Shown one piece after another: positions 46,210 to 58,823 of a stretch of 64,000 nucleotides of DNA; positions within the stretch are counted from its first letter, which is position 1; each line of letters begins with the position of its first letter. Source of the DNA: Polyodon spathula. Its lineage: Eukaryota; Chordata; Actinopteri; Acipenseriformes; Polyodontidae. The position numbers and the translations under genes were made by a program. The notes beneath the pieces are model-generated. The model saw nothing but the letters and a program-made list of their open reading frames with translations. It searched no databases and was not told the DNA's origin. The stretch spans positions 66,402,678-66,466,677 of the forward strand of contig NC_054538.1 in NCBI RefSeq assembly GCF_017654505.1. The letters are read 5' to 3'.

Positions 46210-48067
46210 TTATTTAGTTTTCATGTTTCTGTTTGGCTCCAACAAAGCCTGCAAATATATTTACAGATACAGGATATTCTGTACCACTGGAGCTTAACTC
46301 ACAATGAAGGTGCTCTGTGGCTGAAAGGAATCTTTAATGATAAAACACATTTTAATGGAAGGAACATTTTTAGACTGTTCATAATTGCACAATTACTTCT
46401 TTCCTCTGCAACACTCAATCCTGAGATATTCAGTCCAACAACAAAAAAAAGAAGTATAGAGTAATTCAATTGCATTTCGACAATGGAGATGTCTTCCCTG
46501 TGCAACGATGGGGCAGGCTGGTTTGAAGTATTCCAAACTAGAAGGCAGTATAGATACGGACCAGGGGTATAAGCACAGAGCACATTTATTTTAGTAGTCA
46601 AATGCTTCAGACTGTACATGCCTAGTTCCACAGTCCCATTCTATAATACATTCAGAGTCTGGTTACTTTATTCAGCCTGCTGTTTAATCCACTTTCCTCC
46701 TGATAGATATTATACAGTGTGCAAACCAGTAGGTGGCGCACATTAACTCTATAAGTTATTTACAGTACAGTATTCAATTAGTAAAGGATCATTACACAGT
46801 TTAGACCTTTCAAGCTGTATCTGATTAATGCAAACAGACTTTGAAAAAGTAACTAACAAGTTTAATCTTTGTCAGCAGGGCCCCTGGATGACCATTTTCA
46901 GTAAAAAAGAAAGAAAAAAAGTAAAATCAATGCAAATCCAGTTGACTCATGATAGCCAGGTAATCAAACTGAGTGCCTTCAGCAGATTCCCTCACCTCAG
47001 AACAGAGCTGTTGTAAAGAAAACTAATGATGAATGTTGAAAGAGCTTGGGTATCGAGAGAAACCACCTTCAAATGAACAATCAAATAAAGAAAATTGTAA
47101 GCAGTCATGCATTAATCATGATACAATAAACTGTAGAGCTATGATGTGAGAAATGAAGTGAAGCAAGTGATTAGTAGTTATTAGCATTCACTCCATAAGA
47201 TGCTTATGCATCTTTAACAAACATAACATTAGCACTGGACCAGTAACAATATCTTACTGATGCATTGTTAATGACAAGAATGTTATGTGTTTATAGTGGA
47301 TTAATCATCAATGTTTAGCATTTGAAGTTAGAGCATTAATCACACAAAATATAAACCTGAGAAATATGAGATATTAAGTGGCAGCTTCTCTGCAGCCTTG
47401 GTGAATGTAGATATATATTTTTTAACCCACTTGCACCATGAGTTAATAGCAGCATTAACATTTTGGCTCTGTATTCTGCAATTGCAAACGCTGTGTTTAA
47501 GAAAATAAATATTCAATGAAGAAATCTTGGACATTGCTTTGTGGAGACCATGTTTGTGAAAGTTAACAACAATAAATATGTCTGCTTGGAGTAGTTATAG
47601 TGATCTGCAATAATTACCAGTGTGTTACATTGTTTTTGCACAGCGAATCATCAAATTGTATAACATCAGTATGAAAACTGAAAAATAGTAGGGCAGATTG
47701 TTCTTCAAATCAAAAAGTTTGAGGCTTTAAAATTAGATTTTTAAATGAATGAAAAGGGGAGGGCAGGAATAAATTACTAACTAAGGTACATGGAAATGTT
47801 GAAGGCTGAATGGAATCTTTGGGAGAGTGAAGAGAATTGCAAGAGGAATGGTAGATGACTCTGCTTTATTTGTAAATTCATGTTTGTTACAGCCATATAT
47901 AGCTATTCTTACATGGCTCCACAAACAGGTTACATTGATTTGCAACATTAATGAGATGTAAAACATCAAATATCCGATGGCAAACCTGTTGCTCTGGCTA
48001 CAATACTTGGACTGTTAAGATAACCACTATATACCTGTATTATCATCACGTCTTAGATCTCACACTG
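46210..48067. other. Unassigned DNA
   Basis: No gene or repeat recognised. This is the sequence into which the Gmr1-like element inserted. Confidence 0.45.
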
Positions 48068-49083
48068 GGCTTCATTCACTAAAGGGGTATTTTTCCCTCT
48101 TTATTGTGTGTTAACTGTTGATTTCATTAACTGGTATTTTTCCAGTTTATTGCCATATTCATCAAAGCTTTTGATGGAATAAATATCAGGCGCTAGAAGA
48201 CCTCATTAGCATATACCACCACCAGTTAACACTCTCTATTTTACTACATGTTAGGACAGTTTACCACATGGTAAATTGCAGCCTGCTTTCTGGCTGGGGG
48301 ATTGTATAAAAGGGCCAGCATTCGAATATGTTCTTTGCAACCCTGCAATCAGGAGTGTAGTGGTAAAAAAAATAAAGTACTGAAGCTGTCCTAAAATCAC
48401 TAGTGGTACTAGCATTATATTACTTCTTTTTATTTAATTTAATTTAATACAATATCAACTAAATAAAAAATACCAATACTAACATATGTCCTTATAACAA
48501 ACCTTGGTTCCCGCAAGCAGGGGCTTCTCACAGGCAGAGGTGGGACATGAACCCAGGACCTGAAGAGTAGCACCGCTAGCGCCGTATAAAAGAGCCGGGC
48601 TCACTTTCAGGAACAGATATCAGGATTGCATAATCTACAAGCCCTGATCACTACCTCCTGTGCGTACTACATTCAAAGTCTTAAAAGTATTGCCACAGAG
48701 GATCATGAATATTTCTGTTCCAGGATTGTAACTACCTGGTTGTGAATTAGATTTCTTGTGCTCTGCAATTTTTCTACGCAAAGGTTATTTAATTGCTGCT
48801 CACGGGCTTTGCGGGCTGTAATTTTTCTTTTCACTGTTAACATCCTGACAACTTTTTACACTTGTACCTTTAAAGTCTGTTTCAAAGCTCTTTTCAAAAT
48901 GTCCGCTCCTGTATGATTTAAATAAAAAATATCAAAAGAAAATGTTGACTTTCATTTTAAAATAAGTGGCAGAGTGGTGTCCCATCGCGAGAAAAAGAAA
49001 AAAGTACAGCCTGCTCCCATTAGTGGTCATTTTAGCAAGTAGTAAAGGCAGTGGCAAATTTATCACCCTTTACTGAATCCCAC
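48068..49083. mobile_element. Possible TIR element
   Basis: The left end GGGCTTCATTCACTAAAGG and the inverted right end GGGATTCAGTAAAGGGTGAT are similar over about 18 bp with one 3-base gap. No target duplication was clear. The interior is non-coding, and a stretch near 48500-48600 on the minus strand has a GGGTTCATGTCC phrase like a tRNA B box. Confidence 0.35.
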
Positions 49084-51104
49084 TTTCCCTCGGTACAGCC
49101 ACCATTGGGCCTCATCACAACAGTTGCCAGTCAAACCCCTTAAACCAGCCGCTGGAATCCCCTCCTACCCTGGACAACTCCTGAAGGATTCTCAGCCACT
49201 ATTCCCCTTCTACCCTGGCCGACCTCTGAAGGATTCTCAGCCACTAAATTGATGAGCCCTGCTCCCTGAGCTCGCTTGAACTCTGCCCAATGACTCCAAA
49301 AGGAAACAAACAGCATCCACTGCTCAGAATCAGTTGTTTTATTAGGACTTTTACAAGCAGCTAAACAATGTATTCAAGTTGCTTCTCCTAGGCTCACTTT
49401 ATTCAGTGTAGCCAAGTATCACTGACTGATTTATCTGGACTGCAGTGGAGCCAATCCCTCAGAGGTTTCCTCCCACGTGGGGGTCTTCCCTCTGTACCCA
49501 GCTGTTTGATGCTGTGTTTCACGGCTAGGAGGCTCAAGCTCAGCTCAGTCAGGGGTTCCAGGTTAAATAAAATCATGCTCTGCATTTCCCCAAGCCCCCA
49601 CGATCACCCAGTCATTGTCTTTCCTATTGAATACTAGACAAGAGGGTATCCTAACCTTCTTTTTATTTTACAACTCAATACAGCTGTTTAAGAAAACAAT
49701 ATAATATAACCATTGTCTTTTTACATCCTAACACTAGCAGTAGATTCTAAAAGAAAAGGCAAGATAAAGACAGTGAATGTACTTTTGCTGTCACTTGTAA
49801 TTTGATTACCACTTTGTTTTCAATACTGCCTCAATACTATATTTTAATTGTGTGAGAGGGTGTGCTGTTCTGTTTAAAAGAATGTACTGTTAACAGACAG
49901 CTTCATACAGATACATTAAACACACAAAAAACAAAGTGTGGCATGGAATCAAGGTTTATCAGTCCTAAATACCACTGTTCCTGGAATACTGGGAGCTAGT
50001 GCCACTTACGCAAATACACCAGAAAGAATATGACATGCCACTGGGAGCACTGTATAAAACATTTCATAACCATTTCGTGGGAATACATATTGACATGCAC
50101 CCATTATTTAAAAAGGATATAAAAAATGCATGCGAGAGAATGTTTCTCTTGGAATATAAATGGAGCACAGGGGGAACCTCTTGCCCTCTGAGCCTGAAAT
50201 TCAACTCCCCCATCCCTTCCTGACAGAACTAAATAAAATACTAATAACCAGAGGAAACGGAAAGGACCACTGAGAATGAGTCTGAGCGAGCAGGCCACAG
50301 AGTGAAAGCAGGATATTGATTACACTACCAGTTAGTACAGGGGAACACTCGTACAGAGAGTTTGCTGGAGAGATGTTCAAACTGCAGTTTGCCTCTGGGA
50401 GTGATTGAAAGATTAACATCATTGTTCAGGTCGGGTTATATTTCCTTTGTCAGAACAATTAATAAGAAAACATGGTTTTAAAAAGTTCAGAAATCAGATA
50501 TATTAATCACAATAGCGGTATTATAAAGATAAAAGATTGACTAAAACATACTCTATATAAAACAACAGTGATCGTTCACACATGTATCTATTTACCCACA
50601 TCTTTTACAATTTACCAGAGGTATGTTATTGAATAATCACAAAGAGAAAAGGCCACTGGGACTCTTCCTCTGGGTCCTCAGCCAATGTTGGCAACTTGCT
50701 GTGAGCTGGATTTGTACCACAATCACCTGACCAGTCCTGCACTCAAAGAGGCAGTGGTTTAACTCAGTGAGACATGTAAAATAAATTATAGACACAACTG
50801 AACTTGTGTAACTCCTGCTATTATTGCCCAATAGCCCTGAAATAAGCTTCACAGCAACTAGGGATTTATTTCATGAGAACAGAAATAAAAATATATAACT
50901 GAAGGCAGAATTGCAATTACATAGCAGTAAGTAGGTGGAAACTCATACTACCAAATTCCTCCACTAGTGGTCTCCAATATAATATATTTCAACTACACTG
51001 AACACAAATAATATTGAAGTGAACTTAATTTTCTCTTATTTTATTTGTTTTGCAAAGTCTGTTAAACTCTGTTACACTTGGTTCTGGTCTGCTCAACGGT
51101 AGTT
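49084..51104. other. Unassigned DNA
   Basis: Nothing recognised. Short frames only. Confidence 0.45.
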
Positions 51105-51425
51105 TCACTGCAGTCGGCTCAAGACAGTGAGTGTTACCGGGATGGCAGTCAACATATAGCCACCTTCAAGGGAGTGTAAGGTCAGTATGTTTGGTTTCTT
51201 TGCACCACACACCCTATCACAGTCCTGAGAGGATGTTATAGTCAGCACAGAGCAGTGACACGGGTCTCCAGTGTTAAATATTACACAAATCTCCCTTTTT
51301 AGGGAGGAGAGTGATAACAGTTCTTCTGCAGCTCTGAGGCAGAATTTTCTCCAATCTAATCTATTATTAGCTGTACAATTAAAATCACCACTAAAAATAA
51401 CACCTCTCATTTTACACAAGATCAC
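51105..51425 (-). pseudogene. Possible LINE endonuclease fragment
   Basis: The minus-strand frame contains GVIFSGDFNCTANNRLDW, close to the GGDFNCTxxxxLDR block of Tx1/L1-type LINE endonucleases. The rest of the frame does not match. A Tx1-like ORF1 remnant sits 2.5 kb away on the same strand, which makes a common origin possible. Confidence 0.35.
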
Positions 51426-52013
51426 ATTTCTTCAAGCCTCTGGAGAAAACATACCCTCTCCCTGCCATCAGTGTCTAGCAGGTGGGACTGTGGGAACCAG
51501 GAAGTGTGAATTGCCAGCATTATAAATACCGGCACAGCATAGGTGCAGCAGAGTGAGGTAGTTGGTGTTCCTGTGTACCTGTGTTTAGGCGTTCCTGTGT
51601 TCCCATGGTTCCCCCTGTGACAAGGTAAGCTGGTTTCACTATTATTTTGCTCCCTCTGAATCTCTGTTGGTGAATACAGTACTCTTGTGGTGTGCTGGTT
51701 TTATATTATTGTTTATTGGTATATTGTAGGGCGAGTCGGCGGACATCAGATATCAGTATTCCGGACTCTCCCGGGGTAATGTAAAATGTTTAATATAATT
51801 TCTTTGTTGTGGCGGTGCAACGTCACCGGGTTTCTTTGTTCTTGTACGAAGAAATAACAAAGCCACTGTTTCTGGTAGTTTATTTCCCTGTGTTTGTATC
51901 TTGCTCATTGCTTTTGTAATTATTATCCCCTTTGTTTTATATACGTACGGTTTTATTTATCATTTTTTAGCATAGTTTTAAAAGCACCGTGCAGCGTTTA
52001 GCTAGCTTTTAGT

Positions 52014-52015
<2 letters not shown>
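51426..52015. other. Unassigned DNA
   Basis: Nothing recognised. Confidence 0.4.

Positions 52016-52061
<46 letters not shown>
52016..52061 (+). repeat. (TG)n microsatellite
   Basis: About 20 TG units with one early interruption. Confidence 0.9.
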
Positions 52062-52064
<3 letters not shown>

Positions 52065-52894
52065 TCTATAGATGCTACGAGAGAGAGAGAGCATCGCTAT
52101 TGTGGCTGCTCTGCCCCACAGAGCATTGAACGTTCAGTCAAGCCAGGTGCTGGGTTGTAATATTTTCTTTTTGAATGGTGCACTATTATTAATTCTGCTG
52201 TGGTGACTTGTTTTGTATGTACACCTAATATATATTTATTTAGTTAATTATTCATATGTGGTTTATTTTGTTTATTTTATCACTAGTGGTGCTTGACTGT
52301 CCTTCTGGACTTTGTTGGGTGGAGCAGCCCAACATTATTTATCAATTGATTGACATTACTCTATCTCTCCTCTAGGTGTCACTGGGGACAATAAGTAAAT
52401 ATAATTATCTTTAGTGCAAATTATATTGTTAAGATTGTGTTTCTGATCGATTGCAGTGTAGCAATTATTGATTTTGGTGTTTGTTATTTTGTTTTCTATT
52501 ATAAAGATTTTGCTCAAAGGGCACAACCAATTTCCATTCTTTTGTCTTTTCATGTATTTGAGAGGGGCTCTGGGTGGGGTACCAAATATTGTTGGTATAT
52601 AGAGAAGGTTATTTGCAGTTCTATTCCTCGTTAAACAGTAGATGGCATAGTTGGCATAACGACCTGGACAGTTAAGTAGAGAAGGTCAAGGCCACCACAA
52701 TCAGGTAGGTGTACATGTATAACGTCACAATTACAGAGCTTGGTTTAAACCCCACAGAAAACAAAATGCCAACCCCAGCACTCACATTGGTTCCATTACT
52801 GAAAATAAACATTCACATTCACAATCATCCTGATTTTCCCCCATATATGTGAGTTTTATGAAAAAACATAACATGCCTACTTTTCTGCAAGATA
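52062..52894. other. Unassigned DNA
   Basis: Nothing recognised. Confidence 0.45.
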
Positions 52895-53666
52895 CAGTAC
52901 TGTCCGGCTAAGAGAACAGGAAGCATGCAAAGTGTTGTTATAGCTAAAGTGTTCACTAAGACGCAGTTAGCCACCAGACACAATATGAACAAATAAATAA
53001 ATACATATGTATTACTTGTCATGATTAACTGAATAAGTAAAAGCAAAGCAATAGCCAAGTGTATGTTAATAAACTATAATAATAATAAAGTAACCGACAA
53101 ACTAACATTAATAAAACTAAAGCAAAACAACTAACTCGAAAAGCTTAAATCACTATGTACTAAGAAATTAGCTGCCCGGTGTGTTTCTGCCTATCACAAT
53201 GGCAGAGGCAAAAATAATGGCTGTTACTTAGGGTTAACTTAACATTAATAAACTAACTAACTAAATTAACACAGCACCCCTACACCCGTTACAAAATGCA
53301 ACAGCAATATACAGGACATGCACATTATTTAGTAGAATAGCAACTCACCAGAATGGAAGAACACCAAATTGTTCAGCGACTTGTGTCTGATTCAGGTTTT
53401 TTTTCAGCGTTGGAACAATTTCCAAATTTGTGTAGCAAGAGAAACAGCGGTCGTTTGTTTACATGCCATTTTGTAGTGATGAGGTGCATTCATGGAAAGC
53501 AGAATGCAAAACAATTCAATGATATGACGAATCGCTGTCGGTGCCAAGAAGGTGTTCTTTTAAGCAAAGTACCTGTTCTTTTAGCTGGAACATTTACAAT
53601 GGGAAAAAATCTATTTCACCACAAGGGTGTTCCCTTAGGAGGTGTTCCTATAAGTGGAGACTACTT
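52895..53666. mobile_element. Probable Tigger/pogo-like MITE
   Basis: After TA, the left end reads CAGTACTGTCCGGCTAAGAG. The inverted right end reads AAAGTAGTCTCCACTTATAG, again against TA. Subterminal phrases of the type GGTGTTCCCTTAGG, AGGTGTTCCTATAAG and CTGTTCTTTTAGC recur near the right end, with AAGTGTTCACTAAG at the left, resembling transposase-binding repeats. The middle is shared with 20060-20400. A plus-strand frame of 113 codons (53353-53694) crosses the right end and looks incidental. Confidence 0.45.
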
Positions 53667-53824
53667 TATACTCAAAAAGTGTGGCTCGTTTTAGAGAATT
53701 TCATTCAAATTAAGATATTAGAGCTAGTCATTGCAGAGTCTGAAAAGGAAACGCTGATATTCAGAAAAGAAAAACAAGCAGACAGAAAGGAGAAAAAGAC
53801 TTATGAGTGTACTGGCAATCAGGA

Positions 53825-54824
53825 CTGACTGTGTTTAACACTACCACAGAGTTGGCTGAAGATGTATTTTAGGCACACTAGTTCCTGAGTATTAAACATT
53901 TCCTGAGCCAAAGCGTTTTGTTTTAAACCTCGCACTGAGCTCAGAAACAAATCGTTATCAGGAAAGAAATCCTCAACATCGATTCCTCTTTGCCCTTTCG
54001 TCTGCTCCAAGAAATCTTTAATGCTCTGAACCCTGTGCCCTCCCTGGGTTTGTGCAAGCCCAGCGATTGTGATGTTTGAGAGGAGTCAGTAAGACTGCCT
54101 TCATCATCACTGTCTACAGTGGGAGTGTCTGCCACTGTGTTGACAGTCTGTGCACTGCACAGCTCCGCAGAGCTCTCAGGTTCCATGCTGTCACTGCTGC
54201 CATCAGCTGAAACGCTGCGTTTTTTACTGACAGCTGTCCTCTGTTTTATTAGCCCCTTTTTCAACCGGCAATCTAAAAACGTTACTGTCCTCCATGGATT
54301 TTACCCTTTCAACCTATTTTCACATCTCCCCATACAATAGCCACCATCCCTGTGTCTATTTGCTCCCTCTCTCCCTCTGTTTTCCGACTGTCTGTGCTCT
54401 CATTGTCAGTAGTTTTATTATTTACCACATTCTGTGCTTCCCCCATGCCTGCAACACTCTCAGAAATACATTGTTTTACTGTAGCTGTAGCTTCGCTATT
54501 TTGGTTTGGCTTTCTTTCCCACGACATAGCATCACTGGCTGCCTCCTTTGTCTGCAGTGTCTGGAGCTTGGCTGCCCTCGTCACTAGCCTGCTCCCCCTC
54601 CCCACAGCCCGCAGGTACTGATCTGCCAGCGAGTCCACCACTGGCCAGTCCTGGCTGCTGCTTATCAGCAGTCTCATCCCTCATACTCCTACCCCGCTCC
54701 CTACTCTCTACTGTCTTTCTTAGGACAGTTTTTGACAATGTGACCCTTCAGTCCCACATCTAAAACACTTAATTGAATGGAAGTTGCATAAATGACATAA
54801 TCACTGCCATCCACCTTAAACTAG
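53825..54824 (-). pseudogene. Tx1-like LINE ORF1 remnant
   Basis: Read on the minus strand, KVDGSDYVIYATS near 54800 leads into a worn CCHC knuckle ending GHIVKNCPKK (about 54725). A low-complexity, Ser/Glu-rich linker with at least two frame changes follows, and then IKDFLEQTKGQRGIDVEDFF near 53960-54020. Both the knuckle context and the FLxxTKGQRxxxVEDFFPD block are, as I recall, features of ORF1 (gag-like RNA-binding protein) of Tx1-type LINEs in fish. At least three frames are needed to read it. The 122-, 107- and 63-codon pieces are fragments of one decayed gene. A 20-base A run at 54825-54844 sits at its 5' side. Confidence 0.6.
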
Positions 54825-54844
54825 AAAAAAAAAAAAAAAAAAAA
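54825..54844 (+). repeat. Poly(A) run
   Basis: Twenty A residues. Confidence 0.9.
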
Positions 54845-57102
54845 CGTGATCGATCTACTCATGCAAGAAGCTGATTCTAACAGCCCACTACATCCCCAAT
54901 AGTGAGAACACATTCCTCCACAGAGAAACCTTTCCTTGGTGGAAACTTTAACTCTGTGTCAGTGGGTTAACTTTTCAAATACCTATGCGAGAGACTTTAA
55001 ATTTATATGTGTAAAAACTTGTCAGGGTGTGTGTCACTGTGGCAAGGTGAAAGCCCTGCAGGCGCACAGGTGTGTGGGGAATGTTGGGTGGCAGGGAAGG
55101 GGTTAAATTCCTCCCTGCAAAAACACTTGGGAATGTGGCTGGCCAAGGTGTATAAAACGGGTGATGACGGGTGTTAGTTTAGACTTGGTGATGGTCCTTA
55201 ACCTGAACATCTCCAACATTCTGGCACTTCATAAAAATGTGGATATGTTGCTAGTTGTGTTGATAATTAATGAATTAATCTTTTCATTCCTGAGCGTTTC
55301 CATACAGGGCTGGAAGGAATAGAGAATGTGTGAGGGGCGAGGAGCTGTCCAGGAACGGGAACTACAGCATCTGGTTGGGGAAAGAGGTTGGATGTTACAA
55401 GGAGATAACAAGGTAAAGGGAGGATCTCTGGTGCCTGTCAAAGATTTATTAGAGAGACCTGAGTGATTGTAAGAGATGAGGATGCACTCAGGAGGAATGA
55501 ACAGTCCAAGCCACCAGGGCATCAGTCTTGACAGGTGTACAAGCAATAGCAGGTAGTCAGGAAGATATATTATCTGGCAGCCAGCCAGTAAAACAGGCTG
55601 TCTTAGCTTGGCTACTGATGCAGAAATCACAATAAGATGGAGGGGCAGGAGTCCTGAAAACTCTGGTTTCTTTCAAAGGGCTGCAGCTGATTTGAATGAC
55701 TAAAGCCCTGTTTTAGTTTAGCCTGCTGTAATTAATGCTTTGTGACAATTGCAACACTTAAAATAAGTTGCATGGGTTGTTTTAAGAAGTGTTTAACTTA
55801 ATGAGCGAGTGTAGCGGCATGAACACAACTGTTACTGTTTCAGGGGACTGCAGTGATAAACACGGTTTAAAATTAGCATGGTCACATTGAAGGATCCAGT
55901 CTTAGGGGGAGTTGCAGACCAGCAGATGCGTCAAAGTTTTTATGTTCCGATATTAATGAGGTCAGGAGTCTACGGTTAGGGCCTGTATTTTTTCAAACCT
56001 TGCCTGCTAACCTGTAATTTAGTCTTACAGCCATACACTTCTCAAGGCCATATCAATGACAAACACTGTACTGTCTTCACAGATAAATTGCATCATCCAA
56101 GATGATCTATTTTATTTTTTTTTATAATGACAGCTGCTTCAGTAGAGGAGGTATACTATAATTGAGACAGGTAAATACAACAACTTATTAAATATCTGAA
56201 ATGCAGTACATTTTTTATTAAAGAGTGTTTCAATAATAATTTGACTGATTTGGATTATACATCAATTTTTGTCATCATGCAGCTTGATATCCCAAACACC
56301 ACCAAGTTTAATACCATTTTCAGAAAACATGTAAATTCATTCTAATGAATAGTGGAATCTCTGAGGATTTTTGCAACTGTGTAAAAATGTTGTTGTAGAT
56401 TATGCTTGTTGGTGTTTGTTTGGTTATGGTTAAAACTCATGCCACTGGTATCCAAAGGGACTATATATAGCCAGTCACACAAATGCATTGCATGCTTCTC
56501 TGTATTATTATTTTATTGAGACACTGATCAATCTGTTAAGCTTCAAACACTTCTTCAAATAAAAGAAACAGACCTGGAACCTCTCAGAGGGAGGCCGGTG
56601 ATTATATTGTTATAAAGATATCTTGCTGGGTTTTTATTTTTGATTGTTTGCTTTTTTGCAAGGTTGTTTGCTACAGAAGTTGCTTCAGCACAGTATCTTC
56701 GTGGCACATTCTTTTTGTTCATTCCCTGCCATCACTGACAAGGCAGCTAATTTCAATTTCAGCTGGAGCAGCAGAATATCAAAGCATGCCTTGGCGCTCG
56801 GTTGTGTTACATCGAGAAAGACAATTCTATGAATTTTTACAGATTGATCGTGACCCAAGGGGGGGGACAGAACAGGGACACACAGGAGGATTAAACAATT
56901 GCCTCTTCATGTTGCCACTGCCCTGCTCTGCTCTCTGCTTGCATTAACCTTTGCAGGAGAAAAAGTTCTGGCGTGGAAATGGTTTAGAGGATAAAGGCAG
57001 CACAGAACATTTCTGTTGCTGATAAGAAATTGCTTTCTGTGAAACTCAATGAAAGAACAGAGTCTTTCTACAGTCAAAGAGCAGATCATTCATCATCATA
57101 TA
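54845..57102. other. Unassigned DNA
   Basis: A TGTGGCAAGGTG phrase at about 55038 recalls the GTGGCA-family LTR ends at 19204 and 23760, but nothing else could be matched. A 133-codon minus-strand frame (55229-55630) has no recognisable domain. Confidence 0.4.
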
Positions 57103-58467
57103 GGGTAACATGGTGGAAGACGCCCTCTTGAGGTAACACTTAATGGTGCCAAATCTCTTGTAAACGCAATCGTCACATCCTGCTGTTCCTATGCAACGTA
57201 CATCTAGACCGGAAGCAACGCACGTGTGGAAGCTTGAGCGTCAAAAACGTTTTTTGGGTAAGTTTCTATAACGTTTTGGCTTTGAAAATCAGTTGTAGGT
57301 GTACATGAATAGTTTCAGCTTGTTCTGGAAAATGCGTTGTGGTGCTAGTAAATCCTTATGAGTACAAATCCAAGAGTTAAAACATCAGGTGATAACAGGG
57401 GATTTTTAGTAGGCCCAAACATTTGATTGGTATTTATGAGGTAAGTTGCCCTCTCCCATATTGGGAAAGACGCCCCTGGGGGCATCTTGCCCCAAATTGC
57501 ATATTGAACCCCAGTTGGGCACTTAACATAAGGCTAATAATCAGAAGAAATTTTTTACATTCATAATTAATGTTTGAAAACATGTAATGTCAATACATTA
57601 TAAGAGACAGACCTCAATATTTTTGGATGCCGTCGAATCACTAGCTAAGGATAGATAGATGGGTGGATGAAGGTTATAGGTGTGCTTGTATTTTATATTT
57701 TTCTTGACATCTGTGGATGACCACTTAAAAAAAAAAAAACTGTAGACCCAAAATGATGCAGAAGAAATAACAAAAGAAACATCAAAGAAAGGAAAACCAA
57801 AACAACCCAATGTCATAACAACAGTTGACAGGATAGATGATGTTGCTGAATGTTTACACTGCACAGAAGTATACTCTGGCAGTGGTGGAGAATGATCCAG
57901 TGTGAAACATGTCCTCGATGGGCACGCATGGACTGTGCTACTGTCTCTGGTGATGGTTTCATATGTGAATTATGCATAGAGTGAGAAGCATTTCATAGCC
58001 TGCTTTTAAATGACAAGGTTCATGGTAAAATTTAACACAAATTCTTAAATGCTTAAAATGTTTTAAATATTTTAAAAGCATTTGTGATTTAAATACAGTT
58101 CATGTTGCAACTTGGTCTACCACTCTCATTCTTAAATGCTTAAAATGTTAAAACGTCTTAAGAATTTAAATTTAAATTTAAATAAAGTCCTCTATTTTTC
58201 ATCCTACAGTATTTGGTACTTTTAAATTTTTACAAAGTTCACCTTATTTTCAGGTGATGTGTATTGTTTTTTTTTTTTTCATCTTCCCCCGAGGATGGGG
58301 AAAAACACCCCTTGAAAACAAAATCTTTTGTTAAATTTAAAAATGTTCATGGCATTTATATATTGATTTATGAACTTTACTTTTATACTTCTTTCATTTA
58401 AAATTTACATCATTTTCCGTGCATAAAATGAGATTTCCTTTAAGGGAGGCGTCTTCGCCCATGTTAC

Positions 58468-58469
<2 letters not shown>
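57103..58469 (+). mobile_element. TIR DNA transposon derivative with PHD-finger remnant
   Basis: The left end, after TA, reads GGGTAACATGGTGGAAGACG. The inverted right end reads TTGTAACATGGGCGAAGACG, matching at about 18 of the first 22 positions. A TA also follows the right end. Related phrases recur inside: GGGAAAGACGCCCC near 57463, in an imperfect palindrome to 57494, and GGGGAAAAACACCCC near 58297. The interior keeps only a short C-terminal coding piece, so the copy is an internally deleted, non-autonomous derivative. A TA target and a C-terminal zinc finger suggest a pogo-like or other IS630-Tc1-group element, but no DDE core remains to confirm this. Confidence 0.65.
57740..57984 (+). 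pseudogene. Transposase C-terminus with PHD-type zinc finger
   Basis: An open, Lys-rich linker is followed by a Cys/His array: CLHC (57851), then WIQCETC, WARMDC and FICELC, ending at a stop near 57984. The spacing fits a PHD-type C4HC3 finger with an Arg in place of the usual His before MDC. One base is missing at about 57893, so the array is read in two frames. Such fingers occur at the C-terminus of some fish and invertebrate pogo-like transposases, and of LINE ORF1s. Its position inside matching inverted repeats favours the transposase. Confidence 0.6.

Positions 58470-58519
<50 letters not shown>
58469..58519 (+). repeat. (AAT)n microsatellite
   Basis: About 16 AAT units starting exactly at the right end of the TIR element. 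Confidence 0.9.
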
Positions 58520-58799
58520 GATGGCTTGGCTTATCATCACATACAGCAAATGTAATTTAGGTTGCAGGGATGTCAAGCTGCAGGTTTACAATCACATGAG
58601 ATGTTGAGCTTTTCCCTTACTCTTTTAAATAAATTATTACCATGAGAACCCGTGCACAATAATTAATGGCAATCAGGAATCATTGGTATTTCATTAAATC
58701 CAAAGCAAACAGCTTGATATCTGAACTACAGGGTTAACCTTATTAACAAGCTGCTTAAGTCAAGAGAGGCAAGGTATTGAAATGTGTGATTGTGTGGTT
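58520..58799. other. Unassigned DNA
   Basis: Nothing recognised. Confidence 0.5.
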
Positions 58800-58823
58800 G
58801 GGGGGGGGGGGGGGGGGGGGGGG
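58800..58823 (+). repeat. Poly(G) tract of 24
   Basis: Twenty-four consecutive G residues, preceded by TGTGTGGTT. It could form a G-quadruplex. The true length is uncertain because such runs are sequenced poorly. Confidence 0.85.

Noticed and set aside
48500..48600. tRNA gene from a B-box-like phrase on the minus strand
   Set aside because: No foldable cloverleaf or acceptable A box was seen by eye. At most it is a tRNA-like repeat fragment.
55229..55630. 133-codon minus-strand frame
   Set aside because: No motif, and it lies in non-conserved-looking DNA.
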